From positions 1,116,001-1,180,000 of the forward strand of contig CBDHHD010000016.1 of the NCBI GenBank assembly GCA_965263285.1: 64,000 nt of DNA, read 5' to 3'. Every line of letters starts with the position of its first letter. Position 1 is the stretch's first letter. A program made the translations under genes and the position numbers. Positions 8,907-17,240 of this stretch are shown here, in pieces. The DNA is from JASGCP01 sp965263285. GTDB taxonomy: Bacteria > Bacteroidota > Bacteroidia > Chitinophagales > Chitinophagaceae. Below the pieces are notes generated by a model, which made no database searches, was not told where the DNA came from, and saw only the letters and a program-made list of their open reading frames with translations.

Positions 8907-9510
8907 TTATGGGACCAATTTAAGTTTACCGAAATAGAACAAAGTATTAATCTTAAATCTTTCAAAACTTTTAAATCCCCGTGCCTTAATTAATAGTCTT
9001 TGAATCTTTGCATTACATTGTTCATGAAATCCATTTTTATTTTTAATAATATTGAGTTGCAAATGCCATCAATGTGGTTACATATCATTTGAAGTACACT
9101 ATTTAAGTATTTATTTGAAATCTTGTATGCATCTTCAAGTCACCTATTCATATGATTAACTAACTCGTCTGCACTTGTTGATGCCCATACATATTTTAAA
9201 TTCTCTCACACTTTCCATATTTTAGTTGCTTCAAAGTTCTCATAATCAATTTGTTTAAATTGTAAGTCTTGTTTAGGAGTCCTATTCTCCTTATTCTTTA
9301 GTAAAGTGTATTTGGTTTTTTTGATTATTTCGCCTTTAGGATGATGTTTTAATTCATACTTCCTGGTTGAATTAATAGCATCACTTAAGTATTTAAAAAT
9401 ATGAAATTTATCAAAACAAATATAACTATTAGGAGCCGATTCTTGTGTAGCATTGATGAATGGCCTCCACATATCCATACTTACTACTTTTATGTTTTCA
9501 TCTTTTTCTT
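8907..9510 (-). pseudogene. ISL3-family transposase, C-terminal remnant
   Basis: Reading the minus strand from 9510 gives QEKDENIKVVSMDMWRPF, then CFDKFHIFKYLSDAIN, the DDE transposase core of ISL3 elements. The frame then meets two in-frame TGA codons: one at the 9206 end of the longest open stretch, and one after NHMNR where the family usually has Trp. Near 9020 one base appears missing; after shifting frame the tail reads NGFHEQCNAKIQRLLIKARG and continues to a TAA at 8907-8909. The N-terminal zinc-finger and HTH half is absent because the element at 9511 starts there. It cannot make active transposase. Confidence 0.85.
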
Positions 9511-10024
9511 GGCATAACTAAATTTAGTGTGAGGGACTATGCAAAAATACAAAAGAAAATGGATATTTGCAAAAACAATTTTATATGGGCTACGACTTTT
9601 TTTGAGGTGCTGGAAGCATGGATGATTAAATTATATAAACATGGAAATAATAGGAAATGTCTGATGAGGACTGCCCTCAGATAAAGAGCGTTACAAAACG
9701 AGGTGAGCGAAGCGACCAGCGAGAATGTGGAGGCGGGAATTTTTATATATGAATCGTTATGATGAGCATAAAGTATGTACATAAAAGATCACTATGGATA
9801 AGCTCATCATAACGATTCATACCTAACCGCCTCTCATTCATTCTCGCTAGCGTAGCGAGCCGTAGTTTTGTAGCTCTTTATCTGCAGGCTTGATTTTTTC
9901 TTTGTTTCTTTCTTTTGTATCAAGACAAAAGAAAGAAAAGGATATAAAAAATAAATGATGAACCTATATATGAGCAATTACAAAAACATAAATATCCCCC
10001 AGCACCTCAAAAAAAGATGTAGCC
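9511..10024. mobile_element. Foldback MITE-like element, forward copy with promoter end on the left
   Basis: It starts with the outer repeat GGCATAACTAAATTTAGTG (TIR1) and ends with the inner repeat ...CCTCAAAAAAAGATGTAGCC (TIR3). The centre has two perfect 19-nt arms, 9749-9767 and 9802-9820, around a 34-nt loop. Beyond them the arms continue imperfectly: AAAGAGCGTTACAAAACGAG on the left against GTTTTGTAGCTCTTT on the right. A TTTCTTTCTTTTG / CAAAAGAAAGAAA stem follows. Reading outward to the left, TTTG-N20-TATTTTTG forms a promoter pointing into the dead transposase. Short open frames inside are by-products of the arms. Confidence 0.85.
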
Positions 10025-10109
10025 AAAAATCAAAAATAAATTGGTTTTTTAAAAAATATATTATCTTTATGATTGCTTACTAAAAAAATCGTTATACCAA
10101 TTATATTAA

Positions 10110-10141
10110 TTGATAGGTTCATTATGAATCATTTATCTTTG
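10110..10141 (+). promoter_or_regulatory. Bacteroidota-type promoter of the acyl-CoA dehydrogenase gene
   Basis: A TTG (10110-10112) and TATCTTTG (10134-10141, perfect TAnnTTTG) are 21 bp apart, as expected for the Bacteroidota housekeeping sigma factor. The start codon at 10163 lies 21 bp downstream, so the leader would be very short. Confidence 0.6.
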
Positions 10142-10162
10142 CGTTATTAAAATAGCTAATGT

Positions 10163-11302
10163 ATGGATTTTACTTATAGTGAGTTAACTAGAACCGTTGA
10201 AAAAACAACTGCCGATTTTGCTAAGAAAAAAATACTTCCTTTTGTAATGGAATGGGATGAAAAGCAATATTTTCCAAGATCATTGTTTAGTGAGTTAGGA
10301 GAGTTAGGTCTCATGGGTATTTTAGTGCCAGAGATATACGGTGGAAGTGGCATGGACTATTTTGAATATATAACCATTATCCAAGAAATTTCAAAAGTAT
10401 GTGGTTCTATTGGATTGAGTGTAGCAGCACATAATTCGTTATGTACTAATCATATTTTACTTTTTGGAAACGAGGAGCAAAAAAGAAAATATCTCCCAGC
10501 ATTAGCAACAGGAAAGCACATAGGTGCGTGGGCACTTACAGAACCAAATAGTGGAAGTGATGCAGGGAATATGAGTGTAACAGCAAAATTAGATAATAAT
10601 AAATGGGTATTGCATGGTACTAAATGTTGGATTACGCATGGTATATCTAGTGATACAATGGTGGTTATGTGTAGAACAGGTGAACCCAATCAACGAAATA
10701 ACGCTACTGCATTTATTTTAGAACGAGGAATGAAAGGGTTAAAGGCAGGGAAAAAAGAGAATAAATTAGGAATGCGTGCAAGTGAAACAGCAGAAGTGAT
10801 ATTAGATAATTGTATTGTAAGTGATACACAAAGAATTGGTAATGTTGGTGATGGCTTTCATCAGGCATTAAAAGTATTAGATGGAGGGAGAATATCTATT
10901 GCTGCTCTCGCATTAGGTATGGCTAAAGGAGCATATCAAGTAGCATTACAATATGCAAAAGAAAGACATCAATTTGGAAAATCTATAGCTTCATTTCAAG
11001 GAATTAGTTTTAAACTTGCAGATATGACTACAGAAATTCAAGCATCTGAAATGCTTTTGTTAGAGGCATGTGACAAAAAAATACATCATTTACCTGTTAC
11101 ACAACATGCAGCTATGGCGAAATACTACACAAGCGAAGTGTCAGTGAGAGTGGCTACAGATGCTGTACAAATTCTTGGAGGGTATGGCTATACAAAAGAT
11201 TTTCCAGTTGAAAAGTTTTATAGAGATGCCAAGCTATGCACCATTGGTGAAGGAACATCTGAAATTCAAAAGTTAGTTATTGCACGAGAAATTCTTAAAT
11301 AA
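10163..11302 (+). CDS. Acyl-CoA dehydrogenase (short-chain/butyryl type)
   Basis: This FAD enzyme introduces the trans-2 double bond in acyl-CoA during beta-oxidation, passing electrons to electron-transfer flavoprotein. Family motifs are LMGILVPEIYGGSGMDY (N-terminal helical domain), ALTEPNSGSDAG and KCWITHG (FAD and substrate binding in the beta domain), RHQFGKSIASFQGISFKLAD, and GGYGYTKDFPVEKFYRDAK. The catalytic Glu is expected in IGEGTSEIQ near residue 365, the position used by short-chain enzymes. Its 379 residues are the normal length. The gene at 11310 begins 7 bp after its stop and may be co-transcribed. A thiolase of the same pathway is at 42536. Confidence 0.93.
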   Translation: MDFTYSELTRTVEKTTADFAKKKILPFVMEWDEKQYFPRSLFSELGELGLMGILVPEIYGGSGMDYFEYITIIQEISKVCGSIGLSVAAHNSLCTNHILLFGNEEQKRKYLPALATGKHIGAWALTEPNSGSDAGNMSVTAKLDNNKWVLHGTKCWITHGISSDTMVVMCRTGEPNQRNNATAFILERGMKGLKAGKKENKLGMRASETAEVILDNCIVSDTQRIGNVGDGFHQALKVLDGGRISIAALALGMAKGAYQVALQYAKERHQFGKSIASFQGISFKLADMTTEIQASEMLLLEACDKKIHHLPVTQHAAMAKYYTSEVSVRVATDAVQILGGYGYTKDFPVEKFYRDAKLCTIGEGTSEIQKLVIAREILK

Positions 11303-11309
11303 TGAGACA

Positions 11310-11765
11310 ATGCGATATATAATAGCTGTGTTGTTCTTTTTTTGTATTTGTAATATAATAAATGGAACATCAATGTATATACCTCCGCACACAGAAAAAA
11401 TAATAGGAGGCGATAAAGATTCCCATGGTTGTTTAATTGCAGCTGGATATAATTGGTCAGCACTTAAAAATAACTGTATACGAGTGTGGGATTCTGGATT
11501 AAGAGTTAATTTCATCAAGAATGCAAATAATTCTAAACAACAAATGGTTATATCATCTTTTTTAGTTTTTAATGCAGATTCTTCAGCAATTGAAGTTTTT
11601 ACTTCAAAAGAAACAAAGAAAAATATTATTTTATTTAAGAATTATTCTTCTCAAAAATGGATAAATAAAAAAGATCCTTTTATATGGGTAACGCATCAAA
11701 AGGGTAGATGGCAGTTGTTTATAACCAATAGCGCAACAAAAGAGACATGCGAGTTGGAAAATTAG
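11310..11765 (+). CDS. Small secreted protein with a cysteine pair, unknown function
   Basis: The chosen start, ATG at 11310, gives MRYIIAVLFFFCICNII, a convincing signal peptide; an upstream in-frame ATG at 11280 overlaps the dehydrogenase gene and is unlikely. The segment IGGDKDSHGCLIAAGYNWS and the following NNCIRVWDSGLRV resemble the short 'DxHGC-AGY-W-C-R-W' motif found in many small periplasmic proteins, where the two cysteines probably bond. The remaining 100 residues look like a beta-rich domain of unknown role. I do not recognise a specific family. It lies 7 bp after the dehydrogenase gene. Confidence 0.7.
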   Translation: MRYIIAVLFFFCICNIINGTSMYIPPHTEKIIGGDKDSHGCLIAAGYNWSALKNNCIRVWDSGLRVNFIKNANNSKQQMVISSFLVFNADSSAIEVFTSKETKKNIILFKNYSSQKWINKKDPFIWVTHQKGRWQLFITNSATKETCELEN

Positions 11766-11831
11766 TTACAAATTGTAGTTTTGGTATAATCACTTATTTA
11801 GTAGTGGTTTAATCAGTTCAATAGATTTAGT

Positions 11832-12164
11832 GGCTACATCTTTTTTTGAGGTGCTGGAAGCATGGATTATTAAATACATATAAACATGGAAATAATAGGA
11901 AATATCTGATGAGGATTGCCCTCACCGCCTCCCCTTCATTCTCGCTAGCGTAGCGAGCCGTAGTTTTGTAGATCTTTATCTGCAGGCTTGATTTTTTCTT
12001 TGTTTCTTTCTTTTGTATCAAGACAAAAGAAAGAAAAGGATATAAAAATAAATGATGAACCTATATATGAGCAATTACAAAAACATAAATATCCCCAGCA
12101 CCTCAAAAAAAGATGTAGCCTTTTAGTAAACTAAATTTTTCCTCACACTAAATTTAGTTATGCC
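11832..12164. mobile_element. Foldback MITE-like element, internally deleted copy
   Basis: The left end is the inner repeat GGCTACATCTTTTTTTGAGG at 11832. The inner right end closes at 12120, and an outer right repeat (CACTAAATTTAGTTATGCC, ending 12164) follows after TTTTAGTAAACTAAATTT. The central 19-bp stem is deleted: GATGAGGATTGCCCTCACCG runs straight into the right arm CATTCTCGCTAGCGTAGCGA. It lies between the secreted-protein gene and the tRNA cluster; no gene is supported in 11766-12176. Confidence 0.8.
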
Positions 12165-12176
12165 TTTTTTTATAAG

Positions 12177-12263
12177 TGCCCTAAGCGGGAATCGAACCCG
12201 CACTCGCTTTTTCGGCGAACAGGATTTTAAGTCCTGCGTGTCTACCAGTTCCACCATCAGGGC
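12177..12263 (-). tRNA. tRNA-Leu (TAA anticodon)
   Basis: The minus strand reads GCCCTGATGGTGGAACTGGT, closing with TTAGGGC plus discriminator A. The anticodon stem CAGGA/TCCTG encloses CTTAAAA, giving anticodon UAA. A long variable arm, normal for leucine tRNA, and a TTCGATT T-loop are present. Length is 87 nt. No CCA is encoded. Confidence 0.95.
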
Positions 12264-12289
12264 ATACAAGTTTTATAGATTTGGTATAG

Positions 12290-12362
12290 AGCGGAAGACC
12301 GGGTTTGAACCGGCTACCCCAACTTTGGGAAAGTTGTGCTCTACCAAATGAGCTACTTCCGC
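12290..12362 (-). tRNA. tRNA-Gly (CCC anticodon)
   Basis: The minus strand begins GCGGAAGTAGCTCATTTGGT and ends CTTCCGC plus T. The anticodon stem CAACT/AGTTG holds TTCCCAA, so the anticodon is CCC. It differs only slightly from the neighbouring tRNA-Gly(GCC), mainly in the anticodon arm, which suggests duplication. Length is 73 nt. Confidence 0.93.
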
Positions 12363-12391
12363 ATGAAGTAATTTTCAATGAACTAATATGG

Positions 12392-12464
12392 AGCGGAAGA
12401 CCGGGCTCGAACCGGCTACCCCAACCTTGGCAAGGTTGTGCTCTACCAAATGAGCTACTTCCGC
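12392..12464 (-). tRNA. tRNA-Gly (GCC anticodon)
   Basis: The minus strand begins GCGGAAGTAGCTCATTTGGT; stem CAACC/GGTTG encloses TTGCCAA, giving anticodon GCC. The acceptor stem closes with CTTCCGC plus T. It is first of a minus-strand trio (Gly-GCC, Gly-CCC, Leu-TAA) probably transcribed together. Confidence 0.95.
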
Positions 12465-12545
12465 TAAAATATCTGTATCAAATTGATATAATATGATATA
12501 ATATTTTATACGACAAATGGATATAAAAGAACTATTTTTAAATTT

Positions 12546-12755
12546 TTATTTATATTCTGGTGTGTATTTAGTGCTCCCTTGTATCTCAATATCTGGCTTA
12601 CCTTGGTATCTTTTTTGATATAACTTATAACATCCTCCCACAATAAAAGTAATAACAAGTGTTAATTCAAGATAAAATAAAAATCTAGATGTCTTTACCC
12701 AATTCTTAGCTAGATCATTACTTTCATTTTCGTGTATCTGATGATGCGTATCCAT
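12546..12755 (-). CDS. Small single-pass membrane protein, unknown
   Basis: This 69-residue protein has a hydrophilic N-terminus (MDTHHQIHENESNDLAKNW), one membrane helix around residues 28-43 (YLELTLVITFIVGGCY) and a short basic and polar tail. It lies downstream of prfB on the same strand with a 76-bp gap. I recognise no family. The reading frame has ordinary codon use and no overlap, so it is probably real. Confidence 0.5.
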   Translation of the reverse strand: MDTHHQIHENESNDLAKNWVKTSRFLFYLELTLVITFIVGGCYKLYQKRYQGKPDIEIQGSTKYTPEYK

Positions 12756-12831
12756 AAAAAAGTAATTAATAATTTTTAGAGCTACAAAATTAAATAAATT
12801 TATTCTATTGCTTATAAATATTTTAATTTAG

Positions 12832-13918
12832 TTATTCTTCATCTCTTAACATTAAAAAAGACTTTATAAAATCATCAATTTGTCCATTCATTACAGAAAC
12901 TACATTTCCTACTTCATGTCCAGTACGATGATCTTTAATGAGTTTATATGGATGAAATACATAGCTTCTAATTTGGCTTCCCCATTCAATTTTCTTTTTA
13001 GAAGCATGGGCAATATTTCTTATATCTTCTTGTTTCTTTTTTTCTATGTCATGTAGTCTGCTTTTTAATATTTTCATTGCTTTTTCACGGTTTTCCCCTT
13101 GTGTTCGCGCTTGTTGACATTCTATAATTAATCCAGATGGAATATGTTTTAATCGTACAGCTGTTTCAACTTTATTTACATTTTGTCCACCTTTTCCTCC
13201 GCTTCTATAAAACTCCCATTCTATATCAGCTGGAGAGATATCAATATCAATTGTATCATCAATAAGTGGATATACAAATACGCTTGCAAAAGAAGTATGT
13301 CGCTTAGCATTACTATCAAATGGGGAAATGCGTACTAAACGATGCACACCACTCTCTGCTTTTAATAGGCCATAAGTAAAGTTCCCTTCAAATTGTAAGG
13401 TAGCAGATTTAATACCTGCTTCTTCTCCATCTTGGTATTCTATTTCAAATACCCTCCAACCTTTTTTTTCGCCATACATACGGTACATACGCAATAGCAT
13501 TGCAGCCCAATCTTGGCTTTCTGTACCACCTGCCCCTGGTTTTATTTGAAGAAGGGCAGGTAAAACATCTTCAGGTTCATGTAAAGTGCTAGAGAACTCT
13601 GCTTCGTTGAGTTGCTCTAATAATGATGAATATTTTAATTTTATTTCTTCTTCTATTGCTTCTCCTTGTTTGTAGAAATCATATAATATAAGAAAGTCTT
13701 CCCATTCTGTTTCTATTTTTTTATATAATGTAGTCCACAATTCATGTGATTGAATTTCTTTCATTAATACAGTAGCTCTTTTAGTGTCGTCCCAAAAGCC
13801 ATTTGACTGAGAAAGGTGCCGTAAATCTACTAGTTTGCTTTGATGAGTGTCAATGTCAAAGAAACCTCCTCAAAGCTACCAATCGATCTTTTATATCTTT
13901 AATTTGCTCTTGTGTCAT
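12832..13918 (-). CDS. prfB: Peptide chain release factor 2, expressed through a +1 programmed frameshift
   Basis: RF2 ends translation at UGA and UAA. The full gene joins 13918-13859 to 13857-12832. The first 20 codons end in RRFL, then an in-frame TGA (13858-13856) must be bypassed by +1 slippage on CTT-TGA-C, after which reading continues DIDTHQSKLVDLRHL. The joined protein has about 361 residues, the normal size. RF2 marks are the stop-recognition tripeptide SPF in RISPFDSNAKRH and the catalytic GGQ in RSGGKGGQNVNKVET. Taking the first ATG after the frameshift (13764) would wrongly give a 310-residue product. ArsR-type regulator 13952-14305 lies 33 bp upstream. Confidence 0.95.
13855..13870 (-). 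promoter_or_regulatory. RF2 programmed frameshift signal
   Basis: On the minus strand AGGAGG (13870-13865) is followed by TTT, then CTT TGA C. This is the classic arrangement: an internal Shine-Dalgarno-like hexamer three bases before a CUU-UGA slippery stop followed by C. It makes RF2 synthesis self-limiting, because scarce RF2 slows termination at UGA and favours the shift. Confidence 0.93.
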
Positions 13919-13951
13919 ATATATTTATTTAGTATATTTTTTTATGGTGGG

Positions 13952-14305
13952 TTAATCATTCCATACTATCTCTTCTTTTTCTTCTTTCATTATATTTGTA
14001 ATTTTTTCATTAAAGCTTATAATGGCATTATAATTAATAGAATAATAAATATTTTTTTGTACTCTTTTAGAATATACAAAATTAATTTTTCTAAGCAATG
14101 CTAAATGTTGTGATGCAACTGCTTGCTCAATGAGTAATCTTTCATATATTTGAGAAACAGGTAGTTCTTTATTTAAATCTAATATCTTTAATATTTGTTG
14201 ACGAATAGGGTGGTTGATAACTTTAAGTGTATATGCCAATTTTTTATATATTAATAAATTGATATTGATATCGTTACCTTGTAATTGCAGTGTTAATATG
14301 TTCAT
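13952..14305 (-). CDS. ArsR-family winged-helix transcriptional regulator
   Basis: This 117-residue protein has the ArsR winged-helix layout: LAYTLKVINHPIRQQILKIL (helices 1-2), PVSQIYERLLIEQAVASQHL with the recognition helix ending in ASQHLALLRK, then a beta-hairpin wing RVQKNIYYSIN. No CxC metal-binding pair is visible, so the signal is unlikely to be arsenic or a thiolate-bound metal. It lies 33 bp upstream of prfB in the same direction and could share a transcript. The target is unknown. Confidence 0.85.
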   Translation of the reverse strand: MNILTLQLQGNDININLLIYKKLAYTLKVINHPIRQQILKILDLNKELPVSQIYERLLIEQAVASQHLALLRKINFVYSKRVQKNIYYSINYNAIISFNEKITNIMKEEKEEIVWND

Positions 14306-14471
14306 ACAAATATATATTAGTTGCTTTGAATTATTTTTATTTTTAACTAAAAATACATTAAAAATAAAATAATATATAATACGAAGATAAGTATTTTTAT
14401 AAAAATATACAATGATTTTTTATGTTTGATGGAGCTTGAAATCATAAAAAAGTTTCAATCCTTATATAAAT

Positions 14472-15024
14472 GGCATAACTAAATTTAGTGTGAGGAAAAA
14501 TTTAGTTTACTAAAAGGCTACATCTTTTTTTGAGGTGCTGGGGGATATTTATGTTTTTGTAATTGCTCATATATAGGTTCATCATTTATTTTTATATCCT
14601 TTTCTTTCTTTTGTCTTGATACAAAAGAAAGAAACAAAGAAAAAATCAAGCCTGCAGATAAAGAGCTACAAAACTACGGCTCGCTACGCTAGCGAGAATG
14701 AATGGGAGGCGGTTAGGTATGAATCGTTATGATGAGCTTATCCATAGGTATCTTTTATGCAAATACTTTATGCTCATCATAACGATTCATATATAAAAAC
14801 TTCCGCCTCCACATTCTCGCTGGTCGCTTCGCTCACCTCGTTTTGTAACGCTCTTTATCTGAGGGCAGTCCTCATCAGATATTTCCTATTATTTCCTTAT
14901 TTATATATATGTAATAATCCATGCTTCCAGCACCTCAAAAAAAGATATAACCCATATTGTTTTTACAAATATCCATTTTATTTTGTATCTTTGCATACTC
15001 CCTCACACTAAATTTAGTTATGCC
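14472..15024. mobile_element. Complete foldback MITE-like element with 8-bp target duplication (reverse copy)
   Basis: Outer repeats are perfect inverses over about 24 bp: GGCATAACTAAATTTAGTG... at 14472 and its complement ending at 15024. The direct repeat ATATAAAT flanks the element exactly (14464-14471 and 15025-15032), showing it as a discrete insertion. Inner repeats (GGCTACATCTTTTTTTGAGG at about 14515) lie within. The element encodes nothing; it contains the central stem and the purine/pyrimidine stem, here in reverse orientation. Near its right end TATCTTTG (14986-14993) points out towards fumC, but its upstream box is TTTA instead of TTTG. It fills the 14306-15122 gap. Confidence 0.92.
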
Positions 15025-15082
15025 ATATAAATTATACCTGAGCAGTTACAATTTAACTGAATGGTAAATTGCCTAAATACTT

Positions 15083-15113
15083 TTTGTTGTTATAGTATTA
15101 TAATATATTTTTG
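15083..15113 (+). promoter_or_regulatory. Promoter of fumC operon
   Basis: TTTG (15083-15086) and TATTTTTG (15106-15113) are separated by 19 bp and lie 9 bp before the fumC start codon, implying a nearly leaderless transcript. It lies outside the upstream element. Confidence 0.65.
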
Positions 15114-15122
15114 TAGTAAAAA

Positions 15123-16520
15123 ATGGAATATCGTATTGAAAAAGATACTATGGGTGAAGTGAAGGTACCAGCTCAGGTGTATTGGGGTGCTCAAACAGAA
15201 AGAAGTGTGGAAAATTTTCGCATTGCTACCACAACAAATAAAATGCCGAAACCTATTATCTATGCTTTTGCATATCTTAAAAAAGCGGCTGCTTTAACAA
15301 ATGGCGATTTAGGCATTTTGGCAAAAGATAAAGTAGATTTAATTGGTAAAGTATGTGATGAAATTTTATCTGGCTCATTGGATGATCAGTTTCCACTGGT
15401 AGTTTGGCAAACAGGTAGTGGTACTCAAAGTAACATGAATGTAAATGAGGTAATTGCATATCGCGCTCATGTATTACATGGTGGTAAACTAACTGATAAA
15501 GAGAAGTACATTCATCCTAATGATGATGTAAATAAATCTCAGTCATCTAATGACACATTTCCTACTGCTATGCATATTGCAGCATATAAAATGCTAGTAG
15601 AAGTAACGATTCCGGGTATTACACAACTACGAAATACATTATGTGAAAAAAGTAAGGCGTATATGGATGTGGTAAAGATTGGAAGAACACATTTTATGGA
15701 TGCAACACCACTTACTGTGGGTCAAGAACTAAGTGGATTTGTAGCGCAGTTAGATCATGGAATAAAAAATATTCAGTATAGCCTTCATCATTTAAGTGAG
15801 TTGGCCTTAGGAGGTACTGCTGTTGGAACAGGATTGAATGCGCCTAAAGGGTATGATGTATTAGTAGCAAAAAGAATTGCTGCATTAACTCAACTGCCAT
15901 TTATAACAGCATATAATAAATTTGAATCTCTTGCAGCGCATGATGCTATTGTTTCTGCACATGGGGCATTAAAAACAATGGCTGTTAGTTTAATGAAAAT
16001 AGCAAATGATATTCGAATGCTTTCTTCCGGACCTCGTAGTGGTATTGGAGAGTTACATATTCCCGATAACGAACCTGGATCTTCTATCATGCCGGGTAAG
16101 GTAAATCCTACTCAATGTGAATCGCTCACGATGATTGCTGCACAAGTGATGGGAAACGATGTAGCTATTAATGTAGGAGGAGCAACAGGTCATTTTCAAT
16201 TGAATGTATTTAAGCCCTTAATGATTTATAATTTTCTTCATAGTGCTCAATTACTTGGGGAAGGTTCGGTAAGTTTTAATGCCAAATGTGCTATGGGTAT
16301 TGAACCTATTTTACCTAATATAAAAAAACATGTGTCTAATAGTTTGATGTTGGTTACAGCATTGAACCCTAAAATTGGATATTATAAGTCGGCTGAAATT
16401 GCTCAAAAAGCACATAAACAGGGTAAAACACTTAAAGAAATAGCGATAGAGTTGGGGTATCTTACCGCTGAGCAGTTTGACGAGTGGGTAAGACCTGAAA
16501 ATATGGTGGGTAATATATAA
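15123..16520 (+). CDS. fumC: Class II fumarate hydratase
   Basis: The enzyme interconverts fumarate and malate in the citric acid cycle. N-terminal MEYRIEKDTMGEVKVPA is typical. Further motifs are GSGTQSNMNVNEV, NDDVNKSQSSNDTFPTAMH, RTHFMDATPLTVGQE with the active-site His, and the superfamily signature SSIMPGKVNPTQCE containing the catalytic Ser loop. Its 465 residues are normal for iron-independent fumarase. ispD starts 12 bp downstream, so fumC may head a transcript running through ispD and beyond. Confidence 0.96.
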   Translation: MEYRIEKDTMGEVKVPAQVYWGAQTERSVENFRIATTTNKMPKPIIYAFAYLKKAAALTNGDLGILAKDKVDLIGKVCDEILSGSLDDQFPLVVWQTGSGTQSNMNVNEVIAYRAHVLHGGKLTDKEKYIHPNDDVNKSQSSNDTFPTAMHIAAYKMLVEVTIPGITQLRNTLCEKSKAYMDVVKIGRTHFMDATPLTVGQELSGFVAQLDHGIKNIQYSLHHLSELALGGTAVGTGLNAPKGYDVLVAKRIAALTQLPFITAYNKFESLAAHDAIVSAHGALKTMAVSLMKIANDIRMLSSGPRSGIGELHIPDNEPGSSIMPGKVNPTQCESLTMIAAQVMGNDVAINVGGATGHFQLNVFKPLMIYNFLHSAQLLGEGSVSFNAKCAMGIEPILPNIKKHVSNSLMLVTALNPKIGYYKSAEIAQKAHKQGKTLKEIAIELGYLTAEQFDEWVRPENMVGNI

Positions 16521-16532
16521 TAGTAAAATTAC

Positions 16533-17222
16533 ATGAAAAAGAAATATGCTATTATTGTTGCAGGAGGAAAAGGAGAAAGAATGGGATCGTTGATAGCAAA
16601 ACAATTTATACCTATTTATGGTAAACCTATTTTATATTATAGTTTGATAGCATTTATAGAAGCTTTTTCTGATATTCATTTAATTGTGGTACTGCCCGAA
16701 AAGCATATTGAAGAGAGAAAAAAAATAGAAAAGCTTTTACCGTCTACTCATGTGGTAGATTGGTTAATAGGAGGAGAAAATAGATTCTCATCTGTTAAAA
16801 ATGGATTACAATTAATTGATCAACCTGCAGTAGTATTTGTTCACGATGGAGCAAGATGTTTGGTTACTCCTCGGTTAATTCAACGATGCTATAAAATGGC
16901 TTGTGCGCATGGGAATGCAGTGCCTTGTATCGCTTTAAAAGAAAGTATTAGAAAAGTAGAAAAAGATATGAATCAAGCCGTAGATAGACATCTATTAAAA
17001 ATAGTACAAACCCCACAAGTATTTGATATAGATATGCTCAAAAAAGCTTTTGAACAACCTTATCAATTGCATTTTACTGACGAGGCTACTTTAGTGGAGG
17101 CTATAGGTATCCCTATACAATTATGTGAGGGAGAAGTTAATAATATTAAAGTTACATACCCTTATGATATAAAGATAGCAGAATATGTATTAGGGGAAAA
17201 GTATACAATAACAATACACTAA
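16533..17222 (+). CDS. ispD: 2-C-methyl-D-erythritol 4-phosphate cytidylyltransferase
   Basis: IspD joins CTP to methylerythritol phosphate in the non-mevalonate isoprenoid pathway. The N-terminal AIIVAGGKGERMGSLIAKQF is the CTP-binding loop, VFVHDGARCLV is the family signature (usually DGARPLV), and GNAVPCIALKESIRKV, LKIVQTPQVF, FTDEATLVEAIG and NIKVTYPYDI follow in the expected order. Length 229 fits. It sits 12 bp after fumC, and a methyltransferase gene follows after 18 bp. Confidence 0.94.
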   Translation: MKKKYAIIVAGGKGERMGSLIAKQFIPIYGKPILYYSLIAFIEAFSDIHLIVVLPEKHIEERKKIEKLLPSTHVVDWLIGGENRFSSVKNGLQLIDQPAVVFVHDGARCLVTPRLIQRCYKMACAHGNAVPCIALKESIRKVEKDMNQAVDRHLLKIVQTPQVFDIDMLKKAFEQPYQLHFTDEATLVEAIGIPIQLCEGEVNNIKVTYPYDIKIAEYVLGEKYTITIH

Positions 17223-17240
17223 AAATTTATTATTTCTACC

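Larger units (their letters stand above)
8891..10098. mobile_element. Decayed ISL3-family insertion sequence interrupted by a foldback element
   Basis: The ends are inverted: GGTATAACGATTTTTTT at 8891 and its complement AAAAAAATCGTTATACC ending at 10098. Between them lie the C-terminal part of an ISL3-type transposase on the minus strand (8907-9510), then a second element inserted at 9511-10024, then the terminal part of the first element (10025-10098). The terminal part closely matches 23699-23767. No 8-bp duplication of flanking DNA is visible around this copy. Its size (1.2 kb, including about 0.5 kb of inserted element) shows that the N-terminal half of the transposase gene is lost. Confidence 0.8.

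Noticed and set aside
9537..9782. Open frames of 60-110 codons inside the foldback elements (also at 14757, 23505, 32567 and 37910)
   Set aside because: They translate the same repeated arms in several copies, lack starts with promoters in the right place, and change with indels between copies. They are by-products of the repeat.
12160..12496. Overlapping frames on both strands across 12160-12496
   Set aside because: They are translations of the three tRNA genes.
13764..13766. ATG at 13764 as the prfB start
   Set aside because: It removes the N-terminal domain of RF2; the frameshift site and upstream frame restore a normal-length protein.
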